Source of the DNA: Tiliqua scincoides
Lineage: Eukaryota; Chordata; Lepidosauria; Squamata; Scincidae
Assembly: GCF_035046505.1 (NCBI RefSeq)
Contig: NC_089822.1
Location: 270,711,054 to 270,775,053 of the forward strand
Direction of reading: 5' to 3'
Length of the DNA stretch: 64,000 bases
In this document: one piece after another, positions 41,049-60,545 of the stretch
Layout of the letters: each line of letters begins with the position of its first letter
How positions within the stretch are numbered: position 1 is the stretch's first letter
Made by a program: the position numbers and the translations under genes
Notes under the pieces: model-generated
Told to the model about the DNA's origin: nothing
The model's input: the letters and a program-made list of their open reading frames with translations, nothing else
The model's database searches: none

Positions 41049-41305
41049 AGGAACCTAAGAAGAGCCCCACTGGATCAGGCCAAGGCCCATCTAATCCAGC
41101 TTCCTGCATCTCACAGTGGCCACCAGATGCCTCAGGTAGCACCCAAAATGACAACGTATCTGCATCCTGGTGCCACTCCTTTGCATGTGGCAGTCAAAGA
41201 GGCTAACTCTAAAGCCCAGAAGTTGCAGTCATGACTTGTGGCCTGTGATGGACTTTTCATCCATAAATCTGTCCAGTTCCCTTTTAAAGACATCTAGTTC
41301 AGGTC
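41049..41305 (-). mobile_element. Older CR1 LINE 3' part
   Basis: Minus-strand tail and last coding bases (CCACTGGATCAGGCCAAGGC, TCTGTCCAGTTCCCTTTTAA). It starts at the outer end of the left arm. Confidence 0.8.
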
Positions 41306-41580
41306 CCAAAGCCTGGTGTGAAGCTTAGCAGAGCTTCAGGGGGATCCCTGATTTTTGTTTAAAAGTAAAATCCTTAAATAAAAACCCTTCAGCCTACTGC
41401 CACGGAGGAGGAGGCTGGGTCAGAAGCTGAGGGTTGCTCATGGCTGGTTCTCTGACGGAAGCACATAATGTCACCTCTTCTCAATGGTGTGCAGTGAAAT
41501 GGGACAAGGCTTGGGGAATCTCGTTCTCTCTCCCCCTCCTTTGTTTGTTCCCTGCCTAGCAGTGACTGTCCCCCCAGATC

Positions 41581-41655
41581 ATAAGAACATAAGAGCAGCC
41601 CTGCTGGATCAGGCCATAGGCCCATCTAGTCCAGCTTCCTGTATCTCACAGGAGA
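41581..41655 (-). mobile_element. CR1 LINE 3' tail end
   Basis: The last 75 bases of a CR1 tail (CATAAGAACATAAGAGCAGC, CTAGTCCAGCTTCCTGTATC). Confidence 0.8.
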
Positions 41656-42078
41656 AGGTTAAAGATCAAGCCCAGCCTCTCTGAAGAATTGCAAGGGCCA
41701 TGCTGGACTGGAAGCTGCCTCAGCCGTTCATCCCAGTAGGACATGATCATAAGACCATGACAGTTCTCAGGAGCTCAGCAAGGTGAACGTGCATCCCTTG
41801 GAAAAGATGAGCTTAGTTAGAACTGCAGGTCAGTGACCTGAAGCGCTTTCCCTGCACTGTATAGATTTCATATGAAAAAGGCACCACATTCAAGCACCAG
41901 AGAAACACAGGGATGATGCCAGCTGGCTGACCAGACTCAGCGAGGCACAGAACCTACATTCTGGAGGAGGAGAAGCCAAGAAATGGGGGGGGGTCGTCCT
42001 CTTCTTCTCATCTCAGTCAGCAGCAACCAGCAGCGAATGAAGCTGGCCTTAGAATCTGACTGATCCCTAAATGACTCA
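41656..42078. other. Unannotated stretch
   Basis: No feature recognised. Confidence 0.5.
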
Positions 42079-42181
42079 GAGCCTAATCCTAGGCACTCAC
42101 CTAGGCATGTCTACTCAGAAGTAAATACCATTAAAGCCAATAGGGCTTACTGCCAGATAAGTGTGCAAAGGATTGCGGCCA
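42079..42181. repeat. Single palindromic repeat unit
   Basis: A unit of the family clustered at 9-10 kb (CTACTCAGAAGTAA, AATAGGGCTTACTGCCAG, TGTGCAAAGGATTGC). Confidence 0.65.
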
Positions 42182-42896
42182 CAGTCTGACTTAGAAAGTT
42201 TCTCCCTGAGATAAGGTTAAAACTCTTTATGAAACGCTTTTGATGGAGAAATTATCACCTGTGTTACCTGTATCTGGTAACTGTGACAGTAAGGGCGCAG
42301 TCCGAACCTTGCCATTAAGCACGTTTGTGCCTCCTCAGGAAATTTTGTATGATTTTATTATGAACTGACAAACACGTTTGCGCCTCCTCGGGAGGAAACT
42401 GCGCCAGCACACAGAGGTGTGCTAGAGCATGGAGTCTGCATCCTGCCCCCTTGCAAGACCTTCATTCATTCATATAAGTTCCATCTCTAATATATTCATT
42501 TATGTAAATTTATTCAAATTTGAAATGTAAATTAATTCTTTTTTTTCCTCGGCCCCCAACACAGTGTCAGAGGGATAATGTGGCCCTCCTGCCAAAAAGT
42601 ATGGACACCCCTGGCCAAGAGTGAAGAGTGAAGGGTTTGGTACATTTTGTGTCCTTCCTCTCCCCTCCCCCGCCATTTACCACATTTATAGATCACCTTT
42701 TCGCCTTGTTGTGCCTGTCAGTGAAAATGTGGAAAATGACACCACTTCAGTCTGAGCACATTTTTTCCAGTATTTATTTGTGAGCTGTCGGGTGCGTAAT
42801 ATCAAAAACGTAGAGAGGGTCACAGCAACGTGTGTTTGAAGCTGACGGTGGTCTCCATATCCCTTAAATTGGATTCAGTGCAGAATAAAGTGACTG
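42182..42896. other. Unannotated stretch with possible hAT end
   Basis: Near 42590-42612 TATGGACACCCCTGGCC resembles the right end of a hAT element like that at 19846, but no matching left end was found. CACGTTTG(T/C)GCCTCCTC occurs twice (42319, 42373). Confidence 0.35.
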
Positions 42897-43076
42897 AGAG
42901 CCCAACCCGATCCAATTTTCCAACGCCAGCGCAACTGTGCCAATGGGGCATGCACTGCATCTTGTGGTGGGGCAGCAGTCACAGAGGCCTCCTTGAGGTG
43001 TGGGAAGGCTTGTTCCCTTACCTTGGTGCTGCATTGCGGCTGTATCGGTGCTGGAAAATTGGATAGGATGGGGCCA
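42897..43076. mobile_element. MITE of the CCAATTTTCCAGCAC family
   Basis: Inverted ends CCCGATCCAATTTTCCAACG and GGTGCTGGAAAATTGGATAG. A 180-base element. Confidence 0.78.
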
Positions 43077-43290
43077 TCAATGAATAGGTCAAGGTGACCT
43101 AAATGCAGTATTTAGAAATGTAATGGTACATACATCATTCTTAATACTACCTGCTATGGGGGGAGGGAGCTGAACCAAAAATAGTACCCTACACAAGCTA
43201 AGCAAAGCACTCCTCCCTCAAGAGCACACTGCCTGATCCTATGCATATTCCTTACAAGTAAATTCCAGTGGAGCTTAGATCCAGGGAAGA

Positions 43291-44639
43291 GATTTTCAGA
43301 TCAGGAATAGTCACTTCTGAGATCGTGTGCAGAGGGTCTGGCTGCAGGTTCCCTTACAACTGTTGCCTGTCCCTTCCCGAGAAGAAACGGACACCCGTCC
43401 ACCCACACCTCGCCTCAGGGAGTTGGCACTCCCCGTGCCATGCTTTTGCCAAATAGATCCCACTTCCTATAACCGCTGCAGCTATCTTCAGCTGTCCTGT
43501 AACAAATGCGCAACGTGATATGCAAGACTTTCAAGGTAAATTATTGGTTCTGCCTCTGTTGATCCAAGGAACAAATGTGAAATAGGTGTGGATTGAGCAA
43601 CTGAGATCAGGGAAGCGGCCCAGAGACAAAGCCTCCTCTCCTGCCCTGGAGGCCCCCAAATCCAGTGCTCAGTTCTCCTTTGGTCACGTTCCTTGAGTCG
43701 GCTCCATAGCAAGTGGTGTGTCAAGGCCAAGGCTCTTTAGATGGTTTGGTACCCATGATGGATGTGCCATCGTTCCACTGCGTAAGCCACAAGCACAGTG
43801 ATGTGCAGGAGCCTCTGCATCTGACAGAACTCAGCTGAAAAGAAGCACAGAAGGATGAGTGAGGAGGAGGACCTGGCCACACTGAATAGGTGTGGGGGCA
43901 GAAGGGGATGAATCCCCTTCCCACCGGCCTTGGGAAAGCGGAGGGGGTCCAGGGCAGCTCTGCCTGCCTGCCTGCCAAGGTTGCACCTGAGTCTGTGAAG
44001 AGGACGAGATCGAGTTCAGCTGAAGGACGAGAGGGCTCCAGTCAGTGGGGAGGTCCAGGCTTGAGAGTTTCACGTAGGGTGGGTGGGGACTGGAGAGGCC
44101 GAAGGCTGCAGTTCAGAATGGAGATCAACCCTGAGGGTGCCTGTGGGAACAACTGAGCACCCTGCAGGTCACTTCAGACAGACTCCAGGAGTGAGGGTTT
44201 CCACCGACGACCAGAGCAGGACATGCACTCAGCGAATCGACGGGTGACGCAAAACTGAAGCGCTGCAAGCACAACAGATGCAAGCTGCAAGCAGTGTGGC
44301 TGCGTGGGTGGTGTGTGGCACTGCACACTGGCACGCCCAAGCTTTTGACAAAGAACACCTGCGGAAGGGCGCTGAGGACTCGTACCTCTTCCACACTGGC
44401 CAGATTTCAGTTGAAAGGCCTGGACATGTTCCTGCAGGGCATGCAGGTGGAAGTCTGGAGTGAGAGCCAACTGCAGCTGCCATGTTGATAAGAATCTCCA
44501 AGGTGAGCCTCAAACTCCTGGAGAGAGGAACTGACTGCTCCAAACGTTGCCTCTGGGGGGAAAAAGGAAGTGGTTGGAGACCTGGCCAAAGGGTTCTAGC
44601 CTGCTGCCCTGGGTGGGATCTGGGCTCCTTGCTTCCCTC
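43291..44639. other. Unannotated stretch
   Basis: No exon or known repeat could be supported. A minus-strand frame at 44174-44470 contains VVLAALQFCVTRRFAE, faintly like PIF/Harbinger transposase helices, but neither its catalytic motif nor an element end was seen. Confidence 0.4.
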
Positions 44640-45305
44640 TCTCAGACTCCCTGGGGCATTTGGTGGGCCGCTGTGAGATGCGGGAAGCTGGACTAGATGG
44701 GCCTATGGCCTGATCCAGCGGGGCTGTTCTTATGTTCTTCGATCGGGATTACTCGGCTGGGGCACCTTCCTTATGAGGAAAGGCTACGGCGTTTGGGCCT
44801 CTTCAGCCTAGAAAAGAGGCGCCTGAGGGGGGACATGATTGAGACATACAAAATTACACAGGGGATGGACAGAGTGGATAGGGAGATGCTCTTTACACTC
44901 TCACATAATACCAGAACCAGGGGACATCCACTAAAATTGAGTGTTGGGCGGGTTAGGACAGACACAAGAAAATATTTCTTTACTCAGCGTGTGGTTGGTC
45001 TGTGGAACTCCTTGCCGCAGGATGTGGTGATGGCATCTGGCCTGGATGCCTTTAAAAGGGGATGGGACAAGTTTCTGGAGGAAAACTCCATTACGGGTTA
45101 CAAGCCATGATGTGTATGCACAACCTCCTGATGTTAGAAATGGGCTATGTCGGAATGCCAGATGCAAGGGAGGGCACCAGGATGCAGGTCTCTTGTTGTC
45201 TGGTGTGCTCCCTGGGGCATTTGGTGGGTCGCTGTGAGATACAGGAAGCTGGACTAGATGGGCCTATGTCCTGATCCAGTGGAGCTGTTCTTATGTTCTT
45301 ATGAC
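44640..45305 (+). mobile_element. CR1 LINE 3' part, composite
   Basis: Plus strand. A CR1 tail (44640-44738) is followed by a second CR1 piece whose last 120 codons are open (44740-45110: [55 protein letters not shown]), then a full tail to 45305. Confidence 0.9.
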
Positions 45306-46598
45306 CATTCTGGTGTCCTTGGATTTCTCTCAGCCTGCCCTTTCCGAAGGACTAAGGCAAGTTCACTTACTCGCGAGCAAATGCGTGGTAGGGATCTGTT
45401 TCACTTTCCATAGGGCTCCATGCATTTTTTGTTTTCCGTTTTTTTGGCCATAACTGACAGAATGGAGACATTTCACTCTGGTTTTTTTCATTGCAATCTG
45501 CTGTAAATTTCGCATCCCAGTGGCGTAGCTAATGATCGTGTAGCCTGGTGCCAAGCTCAAGATGTTGCCCCAGAAGTGATGTCACAACCGGAACTGACAT
45601 CACACGCAGGCTTTTTCAAAGTGAAAACTGGGAGGAACCCGCCTCCTCCCCCAGCAGCTCACCACCCACTTGCTCTGCTGCCTCCCCCCAGTCAAGTGGC
45701 ACAGCTAAGGCATCTATCTACAACCTGGGGTCAAATTAACTAGCTTGAAACATTGGCAATGTGTCTTTCCGAGACTGAACTGGGGCGGGGTTTGTGTTTG
45801 CTATAAACACACAAGAACTAATCTTGATTTTGCTTTTCTTCCCAGTGCGGAAGTACAAAGACTTGTTGCCATCAGTTAAACAAAACACCCTGCTGGCACT
45901 GGGACAGCACAGATGAAACTGGCTTTGTGAAAGGGGAGAGGGGAGCCTTCGCTTCAGGTCGCAGGAATGGTTGGGCCAGCCTTGTGTAAGTTCAGAGCAC
46001 AGCAATAGAGGCAAACAGCTCCCATACCAGAGAAAGTTGTGCTTCCACTGATTCTGTGACAAGGCCCATAATGAACTTCTGACTGGACTGAAACACCCAC
46101 TGCTCAGATGTCTGGGGCAGCCATGAAGTAGCAACACTTACTCTTTGCAGGAGAAAAACATATCCTTCCAAACAAAGGCCCAAAGTATGGTAGTGAGGAA
46201 ATCCAACTGCACCCTGCACATGCTCAGAGGTGCTCAGGTTTTATTCTGATATCCTTAAAAAGCTGTTTCCTGTAAGGACAAAGGCAAAACGAAGAAAGGA
46301 AATTGGGAAGGAAACAGCAGGAATATCAGATACAATAATAGAAACTTAAGCAACAATGATTTACAGTGAGTGAGACAATCATTTACTCTTCCTTGACTGG
46401 GGGATGGGGATGTGATCACCATAAGCTTGACTTGACTTGATTGTCCTGTGTGTTGAGGTTTAATGGGTTTGCATACCGTGATTGGGTCAGGAGACACAGC
46501 GATTAGGTTCCCTAGAGGAAAAGGGTAACTTGTCTTCTTCTCTTTTTGCCTGTATGAGAAGCTTGGCCTGCATGATATTTTAGTCAATAACAACATCT
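45306..46598. other. Unannotated stretch with a partial MITE
   Basis: CAGTGGCGTAGCTAATGATC at 45519 is one end of the hAT MITE family; a possible weak other end (GTGGCACAGCTAAGG) lies near 45696. The rest holds nothing recognised. Confidence 0.4.
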
Positions 46599-47259
46599 AG
46601 TTGGCAACCTTCAGTCTCGAAAGACTCTGGTATCGCGCTCTGAAAGGTGGTTCTGGAACAGCGTCTAGTGTGGCTGAAAAGGCCGATTCAGGAATGACAA
46701 TCCCTTCCACACCGGGAGCAAGTGCAGTCTGTCCCTGGTCTGTCTCCCTGGCTATGGGCCTTCCTTCTTTGCCTCTTAGCCTCAGACTGTTGGCCAAGTG
46801 TCTCTTCAAACTGGGAAAGGCCATGCTGCACAGCCTGCCTCCAAGCGGGCCGCTCAGAGGCCAGGGTTTCCCACTTGTTGAGGTCCACTCCTAAGGCCTT
46901 CAGATCCCTCTTGCAGATGTCCTTGTATCGCAGCTGTGGTCTACCTGTAGGGCGCTTTCCTTGCACGAGTTCTCCATAGAGGAGATCCTTTGGGATCTGG
47001 CCATCATCCATTCTCACAACATGACCGAGCCAACGTAGGCGTCTCTGTTTCAGTAGTGCGTACATGCTAGGGATTCCAGCACGTTCCAGGACTGTGTTGT
47101 TTGGAACTTTGTCCTGCCAGGTGATGCCGAGAATGCGTCGGAGGCAGCGCATGAGGAAAGCGTTCAGTTTCCTCTCCTGTTGTGAGTGAAGAGTCCATGA
47201 CTCACTGCAGTACAGAAGTGTACTCAGGACGCAAGCTCTGTAGACCTGGATCTTGGTAC
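46599..47259 (-). mobile_element. Vingi-like LINE 3' part, second copy
   Basis: Minus strand. The last 190 or so RT codons are open (IQVYRACVLSTLLYCSESWT, RRLRWLGHVVRMDD, CTCSRCGRDCHS) and the 3' tail ends GGTTGCCAACT. It stops where the longer copy has ACCAAGATCCAGG, so it is strongly 5'-truncated. Confidence 0.9.
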
Positions 47260-47330
47260 CTGGATATAACAACATAACCAGACATAAAAATCACAACTTG
47301 AAAGGAAAAAGGGGATTTTCACGTAACAGT

Positions 47331-47400
47331 CTCCCATCCAAGTACTAACCAGGCCTGACCCTGCTTAGCTTCCGAGATCAGACGTGATCAGGCAGAACGC
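47331..47400 (-). mobile_element. 5S-type SINE head fragment
   Basis: Reverse complement of the middle of 5S rRNA (GTCTCCCATCCAAGTACTAA, CCAGGCCTGACCCTGCTTAG, CTTCCGAGATCAGACG). Without the Vingi tail, so a fragment. Confidence 0.75.
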
Positions 47401-48344
47401 CTTGAATTTTCCTTCTTAACAGCACTTGTATCTTTCAACAGTCCACTGGCTTTAGAGTAGATGTGTTGATTTTTCTCCCCAAGAAACAAATATCGAAAGG
47501 CGTCTTTGGACCCCTGTCCAGCGTCAGAGCAAACGAGCTCTCTTTTGGGGTCAGCGTGTCCAGTGGTGTATCTAGAGTGTGGCAAGGGTGGACACCTGCC
47601 CTGGGCGCCCCTTGCAGGGGGGCTCCATTGAGCAGTAGCAGTGGCGCTGCTAGGGGGTTGTGAGCCACTCCGGGCGACAAATCAAATATACAGCATATTC
47701 TTACAGAAGCTGCTCGAAACAGCCATTTCTCTTCCACTCAAGCACTCTGCGGGTGGATGAGTCACCTTCAAAGGGGTCTGCAGTCCTTCCAGGGAAGCCA
47801 CCTATTAAGGAAGCATTTTGGGACCACCAAGACACATTTCAAGACCCTGGAATGAACCCGATGGCACACAGACCGGTATTCGGGCCAGACAACTGGCCAC
47901 AGTACATTCCAACCCACTGCAAAGGTGCAAGCAGGGTGGCCGAGCATCTGCAAGAGCTGTGACAGGGCCTAGCAGAGAGTTGGAGCTGTGCACCTCTGGC
48001 CTGACTCGCTCCGGATCTGGTTGTGGCCCTGTGCGCTTGGGGTGTTGGTGCCAAGAACAAAAGCACCTCGGCTTGCGACTTGTGGGACAAAAGGAGGAAA
48101 CGGCCTTTGGACCAGAGACAGCTCGGTGGCAAGCCTGGGCTTGGAGATCTCCAGGGCAGGGGTGCTCTAGGCTCTCCGCCCCAAGGTCTCCTCCCTGAGC
48201 CCAGGTTTCGACAGCGAGATTTTTGTCAGGCAAGCAAATGCAAGAGCCCTGATAAACAGGAAGGCGAAAGACAGGTTTGGCACGTGAAAACAGGGCCGCA
48301 TCCTGGCCTGGGGAAAATGAATCGGGTCTGCTCTAGGTGTTCAT
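47401..48344. other. Mostly unannotated, with a diverged MITE
   Basis: CAGTGGTGTATCTAGAGTGT near 47563 and CAGTGGCGCTGCTAGGGGG near 47638 resemble hAT MITE ends. The remainder shows no supported gene. Confidence 0.35.
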
Positions 48345-48435
48345 AAGAAAAGAGGTGCTGCATCAGGCCCAGAGCCCATCCAGGCCTACTTCCTGTATCT
48401 CACAGTGGCCTACCAGGGAGCACACAAGACAGCAT
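48345..48435 (-). mobile_element. Old CR1 LINE tail fragment
   Basis: Diverged minus-strand tail (TCATAAGAAAAGAGGTGCTG, TTCCTGTATCTCACAGTGGC). Confidence 0.65.
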
Positions 48436-48642
48436 AGACACATGTGGAGACCTTCAAGATGCCCCCACCACGAACGCAGAGCCCTTTAAAATGGCTGTGG
48501 GAAGCTTCAGAACACTAGCGGGTAGTTTCCTATGGCCATTTTAAAGCACTCCATGCTAGCCCTTTTGAAGGCCTCTTCTTCCTTGCCGAGGGTCTCCACT
48601 GGATTTGGAGGGTCTGTGCTGCTGGCAGGTAAGCTCCCCCTC

Positions 48643-49366
48643 ATAAGAACATAAGAACAGCCCCACTGGATCAGGCCACAGGCCCATCTAGTCCAGCTTC
48701 CTGTATCTCACAGCGGCCCACCAAATGCCCCAGGGAGCACACCAGATAACAAGAGACCTCATCCTGGTGCCCTCCCCTACATCTGGCATTCTGACTTAAC
48801 CCATTCCTAAAATCAGGAGCTTGCGCATACACATCATGGCTTGTACCCCATAATGGATTTTTCCTCCAGAAACTTGTCCAATCCCCTTTTAAAGGCGTCT
48901 AGGCTAGATGCCAGCACCACATCCTGTGGCAAGGAGTTCCACAGACCGACCAAACGCTGAGTAAAGAAATTTTTTCTTTTGTCTGTCCTAACTCTCCCAA
49001 CACTCAATTTTAGTGGATGTCCCCTGGTTCTGGTATTATGTGAGAGTGTAAAGAGCATCTCCCTATCCACTCTGTCCATTCCCTGCATAATTTTGTATGT
49101 CTCAATCATGTCCCCCCTCAAGCGTCTCTTTTCTAGGCTGAAGAGGCCCAAACGCCATAGCCTTTCCTCATAAGGAAGGTGCCCCAGCCCCGTAATCATC
49201 TTAGTCGCTCTCTTTTGCACCTTTTCCATTTCCACTATGTCTTTTTTGAGATGCGGCGACCAGAACTGGACACAATACTCCAGGTGTGGCCTTACCATAG
49301 ATTTGTACAACGGCATTATAATATTAGCCGTTTTGTTCTCAATACCCTTCCTAATGATCCCAAGCC
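48643..49366 (-). mobile_element. CR1 LINE 3' part
   Basis: Minus strand. Full 3' tail plus an open RT C-terminus of about 175 codons ([38 protein letters not shown]). Very close to the copy at 3.1-3.65 kb. Confidence 0.92.
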
Positions 49367-49886
49367 CTCCCCCTAGCCCCATTGATCCCATAGGATCAGT
49401 AATTCCCTATCCACAGATGTGGTATCCACTGGGATTTCCAGGAACCTCACACCCCCCACGAATCACAAGAACTGGCTGTATTTCTGTGTTTGCCCACAAG
49501 CCCTTAGAAGGCCACCTTTGCTGCCTGTTCAGAAGCGAACCAATTGCAAGGGACTCTCCCACAGTCTGGGCAACGCAAAGGAGGGAGGTTTAATGTGCAC
49601 CAGCCTCCATTTCACCTCTCTGACCTCCAGCCGACATGCATTTTACATCAAGGGATGCACCTCCTTGCCTTCTTATTAGCCAGGCAAGTGAGGCACAGAA
49701 CGGCCAGGCGTAAAGGCTGAGGATGGAGGTCTACTCATGAGAAGGATCATTCGCTTCACGTTCTCCTGTGTGGCCTCTCTGGGGGCATTCAGCTGCCCAC
49801 CAGCTTGCTCTGGAGCCCAATCCTGCCTCCTTCCAGACACCTTTATCATGTGGTCCACCCATTCTTTGCTGTCTTGTGTATCTTAT
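49367..49886. other. Unannotated stretch
   Basis: Nothing recognised. Confidence 0.5.
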
Positions 49887-49955
49887 GCTGGGAAGTGCAA
49901 CCACAAATTGTGACTATCCATTGAAGAATGCACCTTAGGAAGAAACCAGATGAAT

Positions 49956-49991
<36 letters not shown>

Positions 49992-50586
49992 TGTGTGTGT
50001 GTAAGCTTCAGCAAGAACTCAAGATTTATTTTCCCCGAAAGATGCCCCCCTGGCTTGAAAGCAAATCAGTGATCCAAGTACGGAAAGAACTTCAGAAAGA
50101 ACATAAGAACAGCCATCGTGGAGCAGATCCTTTTGTGATAAGTTAAGGCGCATCATTTATGAGACAAACCACATCAGTGCTGGGCACAGAGGGGGTGTTT
50201 CAACTGGTGCTCATAGCTGAGGGTCAAATTGCACATGACTTGAAGGCAATCAGTGGGCCCGAAGAAGGGGGTGGAGGTGTCTCTTGCTTGCTCAAAGACC
50301 GCTGAGAAGGGAGTCTTGGAGCTGTGGGGGTGGTGGGCTGGCTGGCTGGCCGGCCTGAGCACTCTGGGAGCAAACAGCTGTTTCAAGAAAGAATTTGGGA
50401 GGGGGACTATGACAAGGAGGAAGCCTGTTGATCCTCCTGCTCTTGGGGTCCCACAGCCCCAGCCAACCTGGTTCCCTTTGCAGCTTCATTTCAGCAGAGA
50501 GGTTTCCTGGCCATGTCCTGTCCGAAGATGGCCTCAGCTCCGTCTGCAGATGGCAGGCTTGGGGCCAGATGCAGCTTGGTCCTGAG

Positions 50587-50985
50587 TGTCTGTTAGGGTG
50601 CAGTCCTAGCCAACCTTCCAGCACTGGCATAGCTGTGCCAGTGGAGCATGTGCTGCACCCTGCAGTTGGGTGGCACTCAGGGAGGCCTCCTCAAGGTAGG
50701 GCAATGTTTGTTCTCTTACCTTACTTCTCTTGCCAGTCCAGGCAGCCCTCTCAGGAACAACCTTGGCAACTCCCAACTCCCAACATTGGGTCGACACTTT
50801 CATCGACCTGTCCACCACCACCCCAAGATCTCTCTCCTGATCTGTCACTCAGGGATCTGTCTCCTGATCTGTCACTGATCTGCATTCAGGCCTCCTCAAG
50901 GTAGGGCAATGTTTGTTCTCTTACCTTAGAGTTGCAATGCCCTTCTGTCAGTGCTGGAAAATTGGTTAGGATTGCGGCCTTGAAG
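50587..50985. mobile_element. MITE with inserted CR1 scraps (right arm)
   Basis: MITE ends GCAGTCCTAGCCAACCTTCC and GAAAATTGGTTAGGATTGC. Between them lies a piece of CR1 ORF2 (GTCGACACTTTCATCGACCT, about 50785-50850), then short duplications of CTGATCTGTCACT, and a second copy of the MITE's CCTCCTCAAGGTAGGGCAAT. This looks like template switching during repair. Confidence 0.7.
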
Positions 50986-51310
50986 TCTTTACCCAGCGGA
51001 GAAGCTTAGAAATGCTTGGGGTATCACCAGAAGCTCCAGCCTGAATTCAGGCAGGAGAAAAACTCTGGAATTACTCCGAGTGCAGCAAGAACTGGAATGG
51101 AAAACTTCTTATGCGCCAAGGAATAGGGGCTGTGGGGGACCAAGATAAAAGAAAAGCACGGAAAGGACTTGAGGTGATGTATTTTACTGCGTGTAGCAGC
51201 AACTCTGCAGAGTTAGCCTGATTTATTTTGCTATCCTCAAGATTTTTATTGCCACCACTTTTAAATTGCTGCTGCTTGCAGGGGGGTCACTGTGAACTGA
51301 CACGCACTCT

Positions 51311-51443
51311 CAGTGGCGTAGCTAGAGGGGGGCAAAGCGCTAAGTTCTGCAGGTGAGGTCCCAGCGAAACTTAGTGCTTTGCACGCTGCGGTGAGACTCC
51401 CTGCCAAACTCAGCGCTCTGCGCCCCCTCCAGCTACGCCACTG
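51311..51443. mobile_element. hAT MITE, CAGTGGCGTAGCT family (right arm, 1)
   Basis: Inverted ends CAGTGGCGTAGCTAGAGG and CTCCAGCTACGCCACTG. Mirror of 39658-39790. Confidence 0.82.
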
Positions 51444-51818
51444 CTGCCCGCGCATCCTCCTCCCCCTCCCGAAGCCCCGCCCCACTCCTTCCCTGCCTTT
51501 GCCCCCCTCCTGCCCCCCAGATGCTCTCGCGCTCCCCCGACCCCCGCAGGAGGAGGGCGTGCACGGGAGGGGCTGCCAGGGTCCGGGCAGGGGGCGCGCG
51601 AGCGAACCCGACGAGCAGCCAGGGGTCAAGGCGAGGGACGCCGAGCCCTAGAGAAGCCTCCGCCTGGCGCTGCGCCCGCGCACTTCCTGGCCAGCCCCTT
51701 CCCACGTGCGGGCTCCGCGTCTCCGGGGGGCGGAGGGGGCAGCCTCGCTGCGAAGGGCGGAGAAGCGGGAGTGGCAGCAGGTAGGGGCGCCAGGCGATGG
51801 GGGGGGTGGGCTCGTCAC
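51444..51818 (+). promoter_or_regulatory. GC-rich 5' region of the SCAN-KRAB-ZNF gene
   Basis: A dense CpG block (for example around 51590-51620 and 51665-51725) lying 300-650 bases upstream of the SCAN start codon. It fits a CpG-island promoter or first non-coding exon. GCAGCAGGTAGGGG at 51774-51787 could be the donor of a 5' untranslated exon spliced to the acceptor near 52054. Confidence 0.5.
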
Positions 51819-51997
51819 CAGTGGCGTAGCTAGAGGGGGGCAAAGCTCTCAGTCTTGCAGGGAGCCACACCGCGGTGTGCAAGCGCACACCTCCCTTTTG
51901 CTCCCCCCAATGGCTCCGAAGGGGAAGCGTCGCTTGCACGCCGCGGGGAGGCTTCCTGCAAGACTGAGTGCTTTGCCCCCCTCTAGCTACGCCACTG
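51819..51997. mobile_element. hAT MITE, CAGTGGCGTAGCT family (right arm, 2)
   Basis: Inverted ends CAGTGGCGTAGCTAGAGG and CCCTCTAGCTACGCCACTG. It lies between the GC-rich block and the SCAN exon. Confidence 0.85.
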
Positions 51998-52102
51998 GTT
52001 GTCACTGCCTGGCGGGGGGGGGGCTGAATCGTCTCGTCTCGTTCTCTGCTCCGCAGGTGAAGGAACCTTTGCAGGATCCTGGTCCGGAAGAGGGAGCCAA
52101 GG

Positions 52103-59777
<7,675 letters not shown>

Positions 59778-60269
59778 ATGTGATGAATAAAATGCCTGGA
59801 ACTTTGGAAGACCTTCCAATGGCACATAGACCTCTATGCTGAAGGACTCACATGTAAGAGGAAGTGCATTTTTAAATCAAGGCATTCTTTCAAAGATCAA
59901 CTCTATAAATGTGCAAAAACTGACAGGAAGCTCCCCCCGTTGGAGCCAACATCTTAACGTGTCTTGAAAGTGGGCCTCTTGTCTGATCCCCTGTGATGAA
60001 TTCCTGCTTCCCTCCCTGCAACAGTACAAATCAAAATGGCCATGAAGATAGAGGCATGTGCAGAATGTCCTGCTCCAGGGGTGTTTTGTTGGCCAGAGAG
60101 CCTCTGAGAGCCTCTTTCATCTGCCTGACCTCTGTCCACTCTTGCAAGGGTCGCTGGAGGAAACCATATCGCACGGTCTACCTTTTCACTCGCTCTTTGA
60201 GCAGCATGAGGCTGAGGAAGGGGATCTGGAAAAGGTGCCAGAGAGTGCTACCCACGTGATTAGAGAGCT
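59778..60269. other. 3' flank of the zinc-finger gene
   Basis: Contains an early AATAAA (about 59785); otherwise nothing recognised. Confidence 0.45.
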
Positions 60270-60545
60270 GGAGGACTTTCCTTATGTGCTTTTGGGGTTG
60301 GGGGACAACATGATTGAGACTCCTACAGTTACGTCTGGTGGAGAGAGAAGCTTTTCTTCTCTCGCGATACCAGAACCAGGCTGGCTCATCCAGTGAGGCT
60401 GAGGGGTGAGAGATTAAGAATGGACAAAAGGAGGGGTTTCTTGTGGATTTCGCTGCCTCCAGCCAGGATGGTGGACATTTCTTGAATGGCTTTAAAGGGG
60501 GAATCCAGGAGGAGAGGCCTGTGACTGGCTTTTAGTCATGCTGGC
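60270..60545 (+). mobile_element. Old CR1 LINE fragment
   Basis: Plus strand. Diverged CR1 C-terminus (FPYVLLGLGDNMIET, then DKRRGFLVDFAASSQDGGHF, LNGFKGGIQEE). A subfamily different from the young copies. Confidence 0.6.

Larger units (their letters stand above)
38871..41049 (-). repeat. Inverted repeat, left arm
   Basis: About 2.18 kb that reads, reversed, like 49887-52241. It contains the start of a SCAN exon, a GC-rich 5' region with two hAT MITEs, a CCAATTTTCCAGCAC-family MITE, and a tail ending at a CR1 end. Agreement in the stretches compared by eye is very high (long blocks without mismatch), lower in the MITE-rich part. Left of 38871 the match breaks off abruptly at a short CR1-like piece. 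Confidence 0.9.

Noticed and set aside
44174-44543. PIF/Harbinger transposase relic on the minus strand
   Set aside because: Only one short helix-like similarity (VVLAALQF), no DDE residues, no element ends and no target duplication.
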